DNA from: Tritrichomonas musculus
Taxonomy: Eukaryota > Parabasalia > Tritrichomonadida > Tritrichomonadidae
Direction: 5' to 3'
Length of the DNA: 64,000 bases
Assembly: GCA_039105265.1 (NCBI GenBank)
Contig: JAPFFF010000001.1
Span: 3,410,001 to 3,474,000 of the forward strand
How positions within the stretch are numbered: the stretch's first letter is position 1; every line of letters starts with the position of its first letter. Below the pieces are notes generated by a model that was not told where the DNA came from, made no database searches, and saw nothing but the letters and a program-made list of their open reading frames with translations. Made by a program: the position numbers and the translations under genes. Positions 21,035-32,300 of this stretch are shown here, in pieces.

Positions 21035-24000
21035 ATGATAGGTAATAAAATAAAAGAACTTTGCAGTTTCCTTAAAAATAACTCAGTTAATCCAGCAGCC
21101 AATTTTACCACAAGTCCTTCTCTTGAAGATTTTCATGATGAACAAGTTGAAAATTATGAAGAAGGACCAGCGCAAATGGAAGTTAAGCATTTAATGGATA
21201 AAATTAAAAGTCAAGCAAAAGAAATCCAACGACTTCAAACAGAAATGAAAAATTTAATTGAAATTCAAAATCAAAAAGCAAAAGCTCTCGAAGCTGCATA
21301 CCAAGATCGAAGTGAACTCGAAAAACAATTAGCAGAAAAGCAGCCATTAATGATGCGAAATATTATGCTACAAGAAGATAATAAAATGTCTAATCAACAA
21401 AATTACTTAGGGCAACAAAGTAAACCTGATACAGCACATTTTCAAAATAAAGAGAAACCAGCATTTCTTGAAAACTCAACGATGCTACACGCTCTTTTAG
21501 GTAAAGATAAAACAGAGCTAAATGAACTTGTTAAAACAATAAGAACTACATCTCAAACTTATGAAGGAGGAGATCTTAAACAATTCTATGGAATGGTCGG
21601 GTCTAATCTTTTTAAAAAACTTCATCTTTATATGCAATTAAATAAAGTATTTGAAAGGCTTTCTGATGATTCAGGAACTGACAACTTCACATCTACGTTT
21701 GAAAATCAGATCAGAAATCTCATGGACAGTCGACGAATTATTCTTTGGGCTCATGTTGTATCAGCTCATGTATTTGTTTCACGATCAGCCTCATTAATTG
21801 TACCAGAAGGTGAAGGACTACTTGGAAAAGTTGTTAATGAAGGAAAGCGAATGATTATTACTGACCCTACTCGTGATCAATCTTACTCGATCAATTATGA
21901 TGCATCCCTTGTTTCTAATGCAAGAATTTCACTTTATCATCCAGTAATAGACGAAAAAGGCGAAGTTATATGGATTATTCAAATTATTGATAGGCTCAGT
22001 TCAAAAGGCAATATCATTACTCCTACTGAAGAAGATTTTTTAATTCTCGAATTCTTATCTAAATGTCTCATCAAATTATTCAAGGAAGAAACAAAGATAG
22101 ATGAAAAAATCAAACAAATATTAACTGAATCTACACGATCTTTACTTACAGAGAGACAAGTTATGCCATTACTAGAAACTGTTCAAATGACAGTTACTGC
22201 CATTGTTGGTTGTGAATCTCTCCAAATCTTTTTCACAGATCCGTCATCAAACACTCTTTTCCAGCTAAAAGAAGGTTCAAGTGGTACTAATCTTTCATCA
22301 GTTCATCGAGTCAATCTAGCTATTGAAGATGCAGGAATTGCAGGCATTTCATTCAAAAAGAAGAAAGTTATTAATGTTGCAGTTGCCAAAGAACATGAAG
22401 GATACAATCAAGCTGTTGATGGCCAATATCCAAATGGTGCCCTTATTGCAGTTCCATTGATATCATCAAAAGGAGTAGTTTTATTAATTGCTGTTGCTAG
22501 GCAAAAGAAGAAAGGAATGATGTTCACAGAATCTGATGAGATCATTCTTGAAGCTTTGTCAAGAGTTTCGCAAGGAGCTTTAACAAATGCACAAAATCAT
22601 GAAAGAAACATTGCCGAAATTCAAAAAGCTCGAAATAATCATAAATATTATACTGCACTTTTAACAGTTGCTCAAGAACTATCAGCCGTTCTAGATACTG
22701 ACACACTTGTTCGAAAAATCATGACAAAGGCGCAATCATTTATAGGAGCTGACAGATGTTCATTGTTTTTAGTTGACAAAGTTCGTGGTGGTCTTTGGTC
22801 AATGGTTGCACACGGGGCAACAGGTAAAATTCACATTCCCAAAGGTCAAGGTATTGCAGCTCATGTTGCCGAGACTGGTGAAACATTAAATATACCAGAT
22901 GCTTACAATGATCCACGTTTTAACTCTGCTGTTGATAAAAGCACAGGCTATCGAACGAGATCAATTTTATGTGTTGCAATTCACAATGGAAGTGGTGGAA
23001 TTTTAGGATGTACGCAAATGATTAATAAACTTGGAGCACCTGAATTTTCAAAGACAGATGTAGAATTAATGACAGCCTTTAACGTATTTTGTGGAATAGC
23101 ACTCAGCAATGCTCAACTTTTTGAAGCAGCGACTCAATCTAAGAAAAAAATGACAGCGATGCTTGATATTGCCTTATCATTATCAACATCAATGACACTT
23201 GAATCCCTTGTTACAAACATTATGCAAAGAGCTAACGAATTAATCGAAGCTGAGCATTGTACATTATTCATTCATGACTGGACTCATCAAGTTTGTAGGC
23301 CTCTTGCAGCCAACAACGAGAACAGCACGGAATTTTCTATTAAAAGAGACGCTGTTGGCTATGTAACAGTCACTGGTACTGAATTAAGCAGCTCTGATCC
23401 TAAAAACGATAGAAGATTCGATATGTATTATTCAGACATGATGAAAGTTGACGTAAAAAGCATGTTAACGACACCAGTTATCGATGCTTCAGGCCAAATT
23501 GTGGGTGTAGTTCAAGCACTTAATAAGAAAGGAATGCCAAAGTTTACCGAAGAAGATCAATCTTTATTAAGAGCGTTTGCTTCTTTTGCTGGTTTGGCTC
23601 TTGAACAGTGGGTCTCAAAATTGCCCGAAGTTTTCGGAAATTCTGAAGAAGAATTAATTGACCAATTGTCTGAAAGTGAACTTGATTCAGTCGAATTAGG
23701 TGAGAAATTAAAAATTGTCGATCCTCTTCTTGGTCTCGTTAATTCGAATAAATTCGATGTAATCGATTATAGTAAGAATGACCAATTAAGAGTTTTGATT
23801 TACTTTTTCGATAAGTTCGACCTTTTGACTACTTATCAGGTCTCGTTATGTACGTTAATGAATTTCTTGGGGGCGGTTTATAACGAATATAAACATATCC
23901 CTTTCCATAATTTTAATTTCGCAGTGGATGCAACTCAATTTGTTTATTATGAAATAATTCAAGGCAATCTCGTTTCAAATTTCAATAAACTTGAATTACT

Positions 24001-24667
24001 TATACTTCTTATATCATGCATTTGTCATGATATGGGACATTCAGGACGTTTAGGCTCATTGAATGCTAAAGCACAGGTTCCTCTTGGTATTCTTTATAAA
24101 GAGCAATCAGTAATGGAGACTTTTCATTGCTCCTCTCTAATTAAAATATTATCAGTACCTAAAAATAATATTATCGCAGAAATGGACGACGAGCATACAA
24201 CCAACTTCTGGACATCCGTATTTGATTGCATACTAGCAACCGATATCGGTCAGCATAAAAAGATTATCGAAGAGGCAGAGGCAAAATTAAATAATAGTGA
24301 TGGATCGTTTGACCTGAAAAATCCTCAAAATAAGCAGCTATTACTAAGATTCTTAGTTAAGTGTGCAGTTTATTCTAGAGTTGCAAGAGTTTTTGATCCG
24401 AAACATTCTTGGAGTGGAGCATTATGCGAAGAAGCTTTCCCTGAGATTTCAAATAGTTCTGATGAAGTTATTGTATCGGCTAAGGATAACGATGTTCTTG
24501 TTGCTCGTGGTCAAATTGAATATGTTCAAAGTTACTGCGTTCCTTTATTTACTATTTTAGGAAGAATGGCCCCAGAATTACAAACTCTTGGCGATCAAGT
24601 ACGTGTTAATTTATCAAAATGGAAGGAAATTTCTCCAGATCCACCTGCAGAAACAAGCCGAAAATAA
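21035..24667 (+). CDS. Four-GAF cyclic nucleotide phosphodiesterase-like protein
   Basis: Protein of 1210 residues; the ATG at 21035 is the first in a frame otherwise extended by TTG. The order is a coiled coil (about 45-105), four GAF domains (about 195-345, 377-522, 550-695, 715-855) and a phosphodiesterase fold (about 880-1210). GAF3 and GAF4 keep the NK...F...D pattern (INKLGAPEFSKTD, LNKKGMPKFTEED). In the PDE part HD (H998-D999) and H1002 are kept, and so are ATDIGQH and the nucleotide-clamp Gln in RGQIEYVQ. Two metal ligands are changed: HNxxH reads HNFNF (F962), and the CAD motif reads CAV (V1112). Canonical class I PDEs need both. It is therefore either inactive or unusual, perhaps a cyclic-nucleotide sensor or scaffold. 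Confidence 0.85.
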   Translation: MIGNKIKELCSFLKNNSVNPAANFTTSPSLEDFHDEQVENYEEGPAQMEVKHLMDKIKSQAKEIQRLQTEMKNLIEIQNQKAKALEAAYQDRSELEKQLAEKQPLMMRNIMLQEDNKMSNQQNYLGQQSKPDTAHFQNKEKPAFLENSTMLHALLGKDKTELNELVKTIRTTSQTYEGGDLKQFYGMVGSNLFKKLHLYMQLNKVFERLSDDSGTDNFTSTFENQIRNLMDSRRIILWAHVVSAHVFVSRSASLIVPEGEGLLGKVVNEGKRMIITDPTRDQSYSINYDASLVSNARISLYHPVIDEKGEVIWIIQIIDRLSSKGNIITPTEEDFLILEFLSKCLIKLFKEETKIDEKIKQILTESTRSLLTERQVMPLLETVQMTVTAIVGCESLQIFFTDPSSNTLFQLKEGSSGTNLSSVHRVNLAIEDAGIAGISFKKKKVINVAVAKEHEGYNQAVDGQYPNGALIAVPLISSKGVVLLIAVARQKKKGMMFTESDEIILEALSRVSQGALTNAQNHERNIAEIQKARNNHKYYTALLTVAQELSAVLDTDTLVRKIMTKAQSFIGADRCSLFLVDKVRGGLWSMVAHGATGKIHIPKGQGIAAHVAETGETLNIPDAYNDPRFNSAVDKSTGYRTRSILCVAIHNGSGGILGCTQMINKLGAPEFSKTDVELMTAFNVFCGIALSNAQLFEAATQSKKKMTAMLDIALSLSTSMTLESLVTNIMQRANELIEAEHCTLFIHDWTHQVCRPLAANNENSTEFSIKRDAVGYVTVTGTELSSSDPKNDRRFDMYYSDMMKVDVKSMLTTPVIDASGQIVGVVQALNKKGMPKFTEEDQSLLRAFASFAGLALEQWVSKLPEVFGNSEEELIDQLSESELDSVELGEKLKIVDPLLGLVNSNKFDVIDYSKNDQLRVLIYFFDKFDLLTTYQVSLCTLMNFLGAVYNEYKHIPFHNFNFAVDATQFVYYEIIQGNLVSNFNKLELLILLISCICHDMGHSGRLGSLNAKAQVPLGILYKEQSVMETFHCSSLIKILSVPKNNIIAEMDDEHTTNFWTSVFDCILATDIGQHKKIIEEAEAKLNNSDGSFDLKNPQNKQLLLRFLVKCAVYSRVARVFDPKHSWSGALCEEAFPEISNSSDEVIVSAKDNDVLVARGQIEYVQSYCVPLFTILGRMAPELQTLGDQVRVNLSKWKEISPDPPAETSRK

Positions 24668-25223
24668 GCTTGTTTGAAAAAAAGGTAATATTGAAAAAGA
24701 AATTATTATTATTTCTCCTTCTTTAACTCAGCTAGAAAACATTACGACAATTTCTTTAATTGTAAATAGTAATGATGTGGCCTATAAGCAATAGATATTT
24801 TTTTATGTGTTTGTATGATATTATATGATTTTAAATCAGTTTTTTTGGCTTTGACTATATATATATATATTAATATATAATAATGATTCTTACTTTTTTA
24901 TAAATATTATGGTTTATGATTGTACATTTTATATTTTGATTATACGATTTACAACTTTGAATAAAAGCTTTTTTGAGAGAAAGAAATTTGCAAAACTAAA
25001 TAATTATTTTTCAAAAAATAAACTATTTAAAAAATTGAATTTATTATCAAATTACAATTACCAATCTGGAATAAAAAAAAGCTAAAAAAAAAAGGTATAA
25101 AATGATATGAAATGAATTATGTACATCGTATATACATTTAACCCAAATCATTTCAATACTTTGATTTTTCAGACGATATTTGATCATTAGAATATTATAA
25201 TTTTTCTTAGAATTTTATTTTAT
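24668..25223. other. Spacer between GAF-PDE and striatin-like genes
   Basis: AT-rich spacer of about 555 bases with a short TA dinucleotide run near 24859. It holds the 3' end of the PDE gene and the striatin-like promoter. No gene seen. Confidence 0.4.
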
Positions 25224-25228
25224 TCATA
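25224..25228 (+). promoter_or_regulatory. Initiator-like TCATA of striatin-like gene
   Basis: TCATA with its A eight bases before the ATG at 25234: a textbook fit to the trichomonad initiator and its short leader. The best promoter candidate in the window. Confidence 0.6.
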
Positions 25229-25233
25229 TTATA

Positions 25234-26667
25234 ATGAATACTGATATATCTTTAAAACTTGGTGAGCAAATTAGCGAAATGAGACGTCAAGAAATTGCAT
25301 GGGAATTAGAAAAGACAACGATTCAATCCAAAATTTCATCTCTTCAGCAAGAAGAAAGTCGATGGCTAGATTTAAAGGATGCTTTATTATCTAGATTACG
25401 TATACTTCGTTCGGCTGCGGCTGCTCCTCCTTCAAGTCGCCAAGAAATCTTATCCAAATTACCGCAAGAACCTTTTATTCAACTTTTAAAATCTGCAAAC
25501 GCTGAAAAAGAAAATGATCAAACTAATAAAACAAATTCAAACGATAATAGCAAGGAAACTAACAATGATCAAAAAGATATTACACCATTAGTTTCTTTTG
25601 GAAGAGTTCGGAAGAGCCCAGGAAAAGATTCAAAAAAACGGAGAACTTCGATTCACAGATCAGCAAATGATAGTGCGTCAAAGTTTGACTCAAGCTCCGC
25701 CGAACCTTCAGATAATTATATTCTTAAATGCACGTTATCGCAGCATCTGGATTGTGTAAGATGCGTTGTATTTCATCCAACACTACCTTATGTTGCAACC
25801 GGATCAGACGATGGTTGTATTCGAATAACAAACCTTGATCCACCCAGGAAACCAAGAATTCGTCATCACCCAGTTCAATTGATGTGCCTTCGTGGCCATT
25901 CTGGAGCTGTTTTATCATTAGCAGCATATCACAACGAATTAATTAGTTGTGATGTTAACGGGCAAGTTTGTGTATGGGACTTTTCAGAAACAAAACCATC
26001 TATGAATGAGTTTCATGGGCGCATTGATCATCATCTTAAATATTTAAATGATGAACATACTGATGCAATATGGTCAATCGCAGCAAACGAAAGATCACCT
26101 TATTTTGTTACAGCATCATCAGACAAAACAATTCGAATTCATGATTTTCAAACTCAAAAATCAGAGGCAATTCCAATTCCGGAAGGTCCAACTGTTGTTT
26201 CATTTAATTCAGATGGATCATTTTTCATTGTTGGCTGTTTGAACGGTTGTATTCATATATTTGAAGACAAACAAGACAAAGGCACTGTTGATCTTCAATC
26301 ATGCGTAATTTCAATTTGCCATTCAGCGAAAAGAGATGAGATGTTTATTGCATGCGAAGATAAAAGTTTAAAAGTTGTTGATATAGCAAATAGAAAAGTA
26401 TTAAAACAAATCATACCACATGAATTATATACGTCTTCAATGGCTATTACTTCAGATGGACACTTTCTTACAACAACAAGCCCTGACAAAACAATTCGAA
26501 TTTGGGGTTTACCAAATTTAAATGTAATTGCTGCAGATAGTCATCATCAACCAAAATATGGAGAGGCAGGTTTATGTATAGCAGCCACACTATCATCAAA
26601 TTCACATGACTACTTTGCATCAGGTGGTGCTGATGGTATTGTGAAAGTATTTGCGAGAAGTAAATAA
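25234..26667 (+). CDS. Striatin-like WD40 scaffold (STRIPAK)
   Basis: Protein of 477 residues. Residues 8-60 are a coiled coil whose pattern (IAWELEKTTIQSKISSLQQE, then LKDALLSRLRILR) matches the striatin coiled coil (WARFEMERAQWEVERAELQA, then KKDLVRRIKMLE). A disordered linker (65-160) with Asn/Ser/Lys runs follows, then about seven WD40 repeats to the end (for example TDAIWSIAANERSPYFVTAS, SPDKTIRIWGL). Striatins hold PP2A and GCKIII kinases in STRIPAK complexes. No calmodulin-binding site is evident. The protein is shorter than animal striatins (about 700-800) because of a shorter linker. Confidence 0.8.
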   Translation: MNTDISLKLGEQISEMRRQEIAWELEKTTIQSKISSLQQEESRWLDLKDALLSRLRILRSAAAAPPSSRQEILSKLPQEPFIQLLKSANAEKENDQTNKTNSNDNSKETNNDQKDITPLVSFGRVRKSPGKDSKKRRTSIHRSANDSASKFDSSSAEPSDNYILKCTLSQHLDCVRCVVFHPTLPYVATGSDDGCIRITNLDPPRKPRIRHHPVQLMCLRGHSGAVLSLAAYHNELISCDVNGQVCVWDFSETKPSMNEFHGRIDHHLKYLNDEHTDAIWSIAANERSPYFVTASSDKTIRIHDFQTQKSEAIPIPEGPTVVSFNSDGSFFIVGCLNGCIHIFEDKQDKGTVDLQSCVISICHSAKRDEMFIACEDKSLKVVDIANRKVLKQIIPHELYTSSMAITSDGHFLTTTSPDKTIRIWGLPNLNVIAADSHHQPKYGEAGLCIAATLSSNSHDYFASGGADGIVKVFARSK

Positions 26668-26762
26668 GTGTTAGATCTGAGTATATTTATATATATATGA
26701 ATATAATTTTTGTGATTATCCATAAAAGCTTAATATATTTTACATTTTTTTTTTAAGAATAT

Positions 26763-27176
26763 ATGTTTTTCATACCCTCAAATATAAAAGAAGTAAAAGT
26801 TAATTTATACATTCGCGAAAACCATCAATTCAAAGGTGAAATCAGACAGTTAAATTCTACAATAAAGCAGCTTAACAGCTTTCTAATAGTTTCTAGATAT
26901 AAAGTAGGCAGCTTTGAATTTTTCGATATCAATGGTTTCGAAGAAGGTGCCGAACTAACTGTGAAAGTTGTTTTACGACTTGAAGTATCAGTGAGATCGA
27001 GATTTTTTCCATTCTTTATCATTTTATGTATTGCAAAAATTGTTGGCATTATACAAAGCCGCAATAGTCAAGAGCCACTGATTAGTATAGAGCTTGAGTA
27101 TAGCACATTGGTGATATATTTAAGTGAGAAAAGCTTTTATGTATTTCTTAATGCATTAGCAAGCACTTTTTCATGA
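26763..27176 (+). CDS. Small hypothetical protein (doubtful)
   Basis: An open frame of 137 codons with an ATG at 26763, 95 bases after the striatin-like gene. The region is richer in GC than the flanking spacer, which suggests coding or formerly coding DNA, but codon use is not clearly like that of the neighbours. The opposite strand also has a gene-like frame (26825-27064), so the strand is uncertain. No domain is recognised; one hydrophobic stretch (FFPFFIILCIAKIVGII) could span a membrane. Confidence 0.25.
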   Translation: MFFIPSNIKEVKVNLYIRENHQFKGEIRQLNSTIKQLNSFLIVSRYKVGSFEFFDINGFEEGAELTVKVVLRLEVSVRSRFFPFFIILCIAKIVGIIQSRNSQEPLISIELEYSTLVIYLSEKSFYVFLNALASTFS

Positions 27177-27415
27177 TTTGAAGCCAATAAACATTTTGGT
27201 GAGCAAGAACAAGCACTTCTGTGTTAGTTATTATCATTAATGAAGAGATCCTGGAGTCATTTTTACTTTTTTTATTTAAATAATTCGATATTCATGATGT
27301 TCAGCCATAATGAATTTTTTTTATTTGTTTCAAAATACGTGTTATCTATATATTATTACTACTATAGTTATTAAATTTCATATATGCAAACTGCGAAGAT
27401 ATTGTTAATTATAAA

Positions 27416-28198
27416 AGAGGTATTCACTTTGAGGATTTTGACTGTATTTTTTTTAAAAAATATAAAAATTAAAGCGCATTTATTTAATAAATGATACATT
27501 AAAAATTGCAAAATTATTTATGCGCTAGTTTTTGAGAAAATTCGATTTTATAAAAAAAATTATTTTTTTCAATGTTTATGAGCCATTCAAAACCGTAAAA
27601 TATCGTAGAAAAAAATTGAAAGAAAAATGTTCCAAAATGCCACTTTAATTTTATTAAAAATTTTGAATATTTTTGTAATTATATGTACGTTAAAAAACGT
27701 TTATTTTTTATTTTGAGTCTAATAAATGAAACATATTTTCCAAAAAATTGGCCGCATAAAATCACTAATGCTTCTAGGAATAAATTCTCATGGCCAATAT
27801 AATCATTATATTAAAGATGTAGAATCATATAAAGACAATTTTTGAAGTTATCATCTGTTTTTCTTTAAAAATGCTTTTTGGGTTTGAAAGTATGAAGAAT
27901 GCAGATTTTGCAGTTTCTGAATTAGGAAATAATTAGAAATTTTCATTTATTGTGACAATACTTTGGAATAATGAAGATATCCAAAATATATTCGATGTTA
28001 TAAATAAAATGATATAATTATATTGTTAACTAAAATATGATTTTTTCTTCAATTTAATATTCAAATCGTCATTTAAACATTTTATAGATTATTTTGATGA
28101 TAAAAAGAAATAAAAATAATCTGTATTTAGCTCAAAAAATTAAAAATACATTTTAAAGAAGAAAAATGACCGTTAAGTCACTTAAGGTGAATACCTCT
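27416..28198. mobile_element. Non-coding TIR element, AGAGG type (copy A)
   Basis: A 783-bp segment with inverted ends: left AGAGGTATTCACTTTGAGG, right (reverse complement) AGAGGTATTCACCTTAAG. It is flanked by the exact 8-bp duplication ATTATAAA at 27408-27415 and 28199-28206. No coding frame inside, so it is a non-autonomous DNA transposon. It sits 80 bases before the RabGGTB start, leaving that gene's initiator outside. An 8-bp target duplication is usual for hAT and some MULE-type elements; the superfamily is not decided by the ends alone. Confidence 0.85.
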
Positions 28199-28248
28199 AT
28201 TATAAATATAAAAATTTTCTGATAACACAGAAAAATTGAGAGAGATTA

Positions 28249-28253
28249 TCATT
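28249..28253 (+). promoter_or_regulatory. Initiator-like TCATT of RabGGTB gene
   Basis: TCATT with its A 27 bases before the ATG at 28278, just outside the upstream transposable element. Fits the trichomonad initiator. Confidence 0.45.
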
Positions 28254-28277
28254 CACCAAACTAGGAAGATAAAAGGC

Positions 28278-29240
28278 ATGACATTAAATCGCACAAATCA
28301 TATTAACTTTATCCACAAATTAATTAATGATAGACAATCTTCAGGATATTTTATGACTATTTCAATACGTACGAATAATTATTATTGGGCTCTTGGAGTT
28401 TTATACTTGTTGGATGCAATAGACCAAATTGATAAAAAGGAGACAGTTGATTTTATCCTTAGTACTCAGTCTGAATGTGGGGGATTTGGTGGAAATACTA
28501 ACTTTGATCCTCATATTCATACAACTTTATCAGCAATTCAATGTCTTATTTTCCTTGATTCTATCGACAAGATTGATAAAGAAAAAGTGTGCAGATGGGT
28601 AGCATCATTACAAAATCCTGATGGTTCATTTAAAGGAGATGAATGGGGAGAAGTAGATACTAAATTTGCATACTGTGGACTTTCAATTCTCTCTTTACTT
28701 GGGCATTTAGATTACATAGACGTTTCTCGAACGGTTGATTGGATATTAAGCTGCCAAAATTTTGATGGTGGATTCGGATGTGTTCCAGGATGTGAATCGC
28801 ATGCTGGACAAATATTTTCCTCACTTGCAGCTCTTTCCATAGCCAATGCTCTCAATAAAATTGACAAAAACGAAATTGATGCTCTTGGTTTATTTCTCAG
28901 TGAAAGGCAAGATTATGAAACAGGTGGATTATACAGCCGTCCAGAAAAATTAGCAGATGTTTGTTACACATGGTGGGTTGGAGCATCATTAGCAATTATA
29001 GACAAAAAAGATTGGATTAATGCCGAAAATTTAGAAAAATTTGTTTTATCAGCTCAAAATTCTGAAATTGGTGGAATAGCTGATGTACCTGGACATCAAG
29101 CTGATCCTTTTCATACATTTTTTGGACTTGCTGGTCTTTCTATTTTCCATTGTCAAAAACTGCCAGAAATGGATCCAGTTTATGCAATGCCAAAAAATGT
29201 ATTAGAAAAGCATTTTTTATCCTTGAAAAATCAATCTTAG
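28278..29240 (+). CDS. RABGGTB: Rab geranylgeranyltransferase beta subunit
   Basis: Catalytic beta subunit, 320 residues, that attaches geranylgeranyl groups to C-terminal cysteines of Rab GTPases together with an alpha subunit and REP. Prenyltransferase repeats (CGGFGGNTNFDPHIHTTLSA, DGGFGCVPGCESHAGQIFS) run through the protein. The zinc ligands are visible: D227 and C229 in DVCYTWW and H279 in DPFHTFFG. The frame continues upstream to 28236 only by a TTG; the ATG at 28278 is preferred. The small-residue pattern matches RabGGTase rather than farnesyltransferase beta, and the length agrees with RabGGTB (about 330). Confidence 0.9.
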   Translation: MTLNRTNHINFIHKLINDRQSSGYFMTISIRTNNYYWALGVLYLLDAIDQIDKKETVDFILSTQSECGGFGGNTNFDPHIHTTLSAIQCLIFLDSIDKIDKEKVCRWVASLQNPDGSFKGDEWGEVDTKFAYCGLSILSLLGHLDYIDVSRTVDWILSCQNFDGGFGCVPGCESHAGQIFSSLAALSIANALNKIDKNEIDALGLFLSERQDYETGGLYSRPEKLADVCYTWWVGASLAIIDKKDWINAENLEKFVLSAQNSEIGGIADVPGHQADPFHTFFGLAGLSIFHCQKLPEMDPVYAMPKNVLEKHFLSLKNQS

Positions 29241-29344
29241 TTTTATAAAATTTGTTTGTATTTTTAACGATCAAAAAATTGACCTTTCTTTTTGCATTTA
29301 TTGAAATGAACTTTTGGTCTTAAATAAAATTTTATAAAATCTCG

Positions 29345-32300
29345 ATGAAATCATTTACAATTGATAGCAAAAAAAAATCGAAAACTATTAAAAAATGGGA
29401 AAAAGAATTAACACCTTCAAGTTATTCCAGTTTTAGCAAATTTGATCAGTATCAAAAAGAGCATGCGACATTTAATAGATGCTATGCAAGCCAACAAGAT
29501 TCAACTATATTTTTTCATTGCCGAGAATGTTGTAAAACGATTAATGGTCTTTACTGTGTTAACTGTTTCAATCAAAGCCAGCATACAGATCACCATGTTT
29601 CAGTTATGTTGTTAAATGATGCATTTTGTGATTGTGGACATTCCAAATATATAAAAAAGGAATTATGGTGCACTCTTCATCGCGAGTATCAAGAAACTAA
29701 AATACCAGATGATTATTTAACTTTACTTAAAAATAAAATTTATGAAATATTTGATTACGCAGTAAAAAATCCAGATAAAAAATCATTTTCTGAAGCTCTT
29801 CAATTTTTACTGAGTTTGACTGAATGGGGATCTAATTATATTGATTTAATTTCACAAATATTATACGATGGTCATTGGGAAAACTCTTTTTATGGAAAAA
29901 TATTCAAAAATTATAAATCTTTAGCTTCTCAAAACATAGAGAAATTTCGTCGTCTTTTATTAAAAATGGTTAGTTCATCGGTATTTAAAAAAGGTTTTAT
30001 TTCTTGCGTTACACAAACACTTGAAATACTTAGTTTAGTTTATAGTGATCCAGGATTTCCTAAAACATTTCTTGATATAGCAGATTTTTCTTATCAATGT
30101 TTAACAGACGGGAAAATTGATGTTGAACTGCAAGAAACAGATTCGTTTTTCACCAATATGCTTAATTTTTTAGGAGATATATATTCTTCTCAGCTTTTTT
30201 TAATAGACGGCAAATATCAGATCCCTTTAACATTTAATTATGATTTTCATTTTCTTATTTCATCAATTCTTTATTCCATTATTAGCAATCCACTTATGTG
30301 TAAATTTATTATTGATCAACCTGATTGTCTTAAATCGCTCGTAAGAGTTTTATCAATTAACAGTAAAAATGCAATAATCCAACGAGTTACAACAGAAAAA
30401 GTAATTACTACAGGAATTCATATTGCTCAATCAAAAAATATCGCAACATTACATTCAACGTATGAATATTTTTCGCGTATCTTTCCTTTCTTAACTGTAA
30501 AAATTGAAGATGATGTTAATTATGATGAAGTTTTAGAGTATCCAATAGAAAATCTCAACGATTCTCATATTCTAACCTTAAATTTCGCTTTATCTACTTT
30601 TACTGAAGAATTAAATAAATTTCTTGATTTTGAACCAAGAAATAATTCATTCAATTCAACTTCATATTTTATTCAGCCATATACAGATGAGTTTGTCATT
30701 GATCATCCTCTTGCAAAAGCAGTTATTTCATGTGCAACAAATTTCGCAATTTTCAATGCGGTCGATTTATTCACCATTTTTGATCGTATAGATTTTGATA
30801 AATTTGATCAGTTAGCTGCTGTATTTGCGTCTTGTGAAGCAGGCAAATGTCAAATTATTCATGGGCTATTTCCGATGAATGATGACTCTATTCTACTCTT
30901 AGCTGATCACTCTGATCAATATGGTTTTTTCATATTGCCAGCTCTTCAATCATTGATTTCAATTAAGTCAAGAATAAAAGGATCTAATTTATCTGGTGAC
31001 ATTGTTATGATCATTGCCGAATCATTTGGCCTTCCAATTTGGGAAAAAGAAAAAGATCTCGTTGATTGCCAACGATGGACAAATGTAATGACGTCCATGT
31101 TACGTCTATTCATTAATTTGTCATGCAATGACAATTTCTTTAATTTTTTAATTGATCATGAAAAAATAAGGAGAATGATTATTGATTACATTTACTGCGG
31201 TCTTAATAATCGAATGAAAATCATTGAACGAATTAATGAATTTACTTATGATATTAACTTTATTGATGAAGAGTTCGAAAAAGTTGTTAATATACGTGTC
31301 GATAATCAAGGAAGCCATTTTAATCTAAAACCAGAATATGACGATACATCTTCTGTTTTTTCGCCATATTTATTTGTTCATGAATTTAATAATAAGCTTG
31401 CTTATGAGATCACTCATCATAAAGATCGTCTTTTAAGATTGTCAAGATTTGATCCACCTGAAGCCTTGTCAGGTCTAAAATTATATCTTCAAACGGAAGA
31501 AATGAAATCCATCATACATCGTATCTTAACTACAACACTTAATGACACCGAGAAATTTTCAATTTCTTGTTCGCACACTCTTTTTTCACTTATTCGACTA
31601 GTTTTATTGGAATCAGAAGATCCAGAAGAAACTGAGAAAAATTACATTGAAAGTGATATCATCAACTTATTAATTAAATTGGTTAAAAAGTTAGATAATG
31701 GAGTTTTGATACTTCAAAGCTTTATCAATGAATGCAAACCAAGGTATATGAAAATAGCAGAAATTGTAGAAAAAGAAATCCAAGAAGATTTACATAAGCG
31801 TAAGAAAAACAAGCCAAAAATTGACAAATCGAAAATTCTTGCGCAATTTTCAAACGCACAAAATAAATTTGCAACCAAAAACGAAGAAGAATTAAAAACC
31901 GTTGAAAATATATCATCATCATCATTTACTTGCGCATGTTGCGAAGATCAGTTTAATCTAGACAAGCCATATGGAATATTTGCAGATATATACAAATCGT
32001 CTATTTTAAATAAAATTGAAGCAACAATAGCAAATGATAAAATTGATCGTTATCCAACATTATGCCAAATTCGAACTTGTGGACATTGGTCGCATTTAAG
32101 TTGTTTTGAGCAGGAAAACAACTTAGAAATAGAATATATTATTAACGATATGGGCAAAAGATGTCCTCTTGATAGATCCTGTGCAAACGCCATAATTCCT
32201 GTGTTTAATGGCGATGCGCCTCCTGATGACAAATGGAAGGAAGCATTTCAAAAGTTGTCTGATCGAATTCTTAACATTTGTGGTTCATCAGTTCAGCAAT

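Noticed and set aside
26825-27064. Minus-strand 79-codon frame opposite the small plus-strand frame
   Set aside because: Gene-like but short, no domain; kept only as a caution on the strand of the 137-codon frame.
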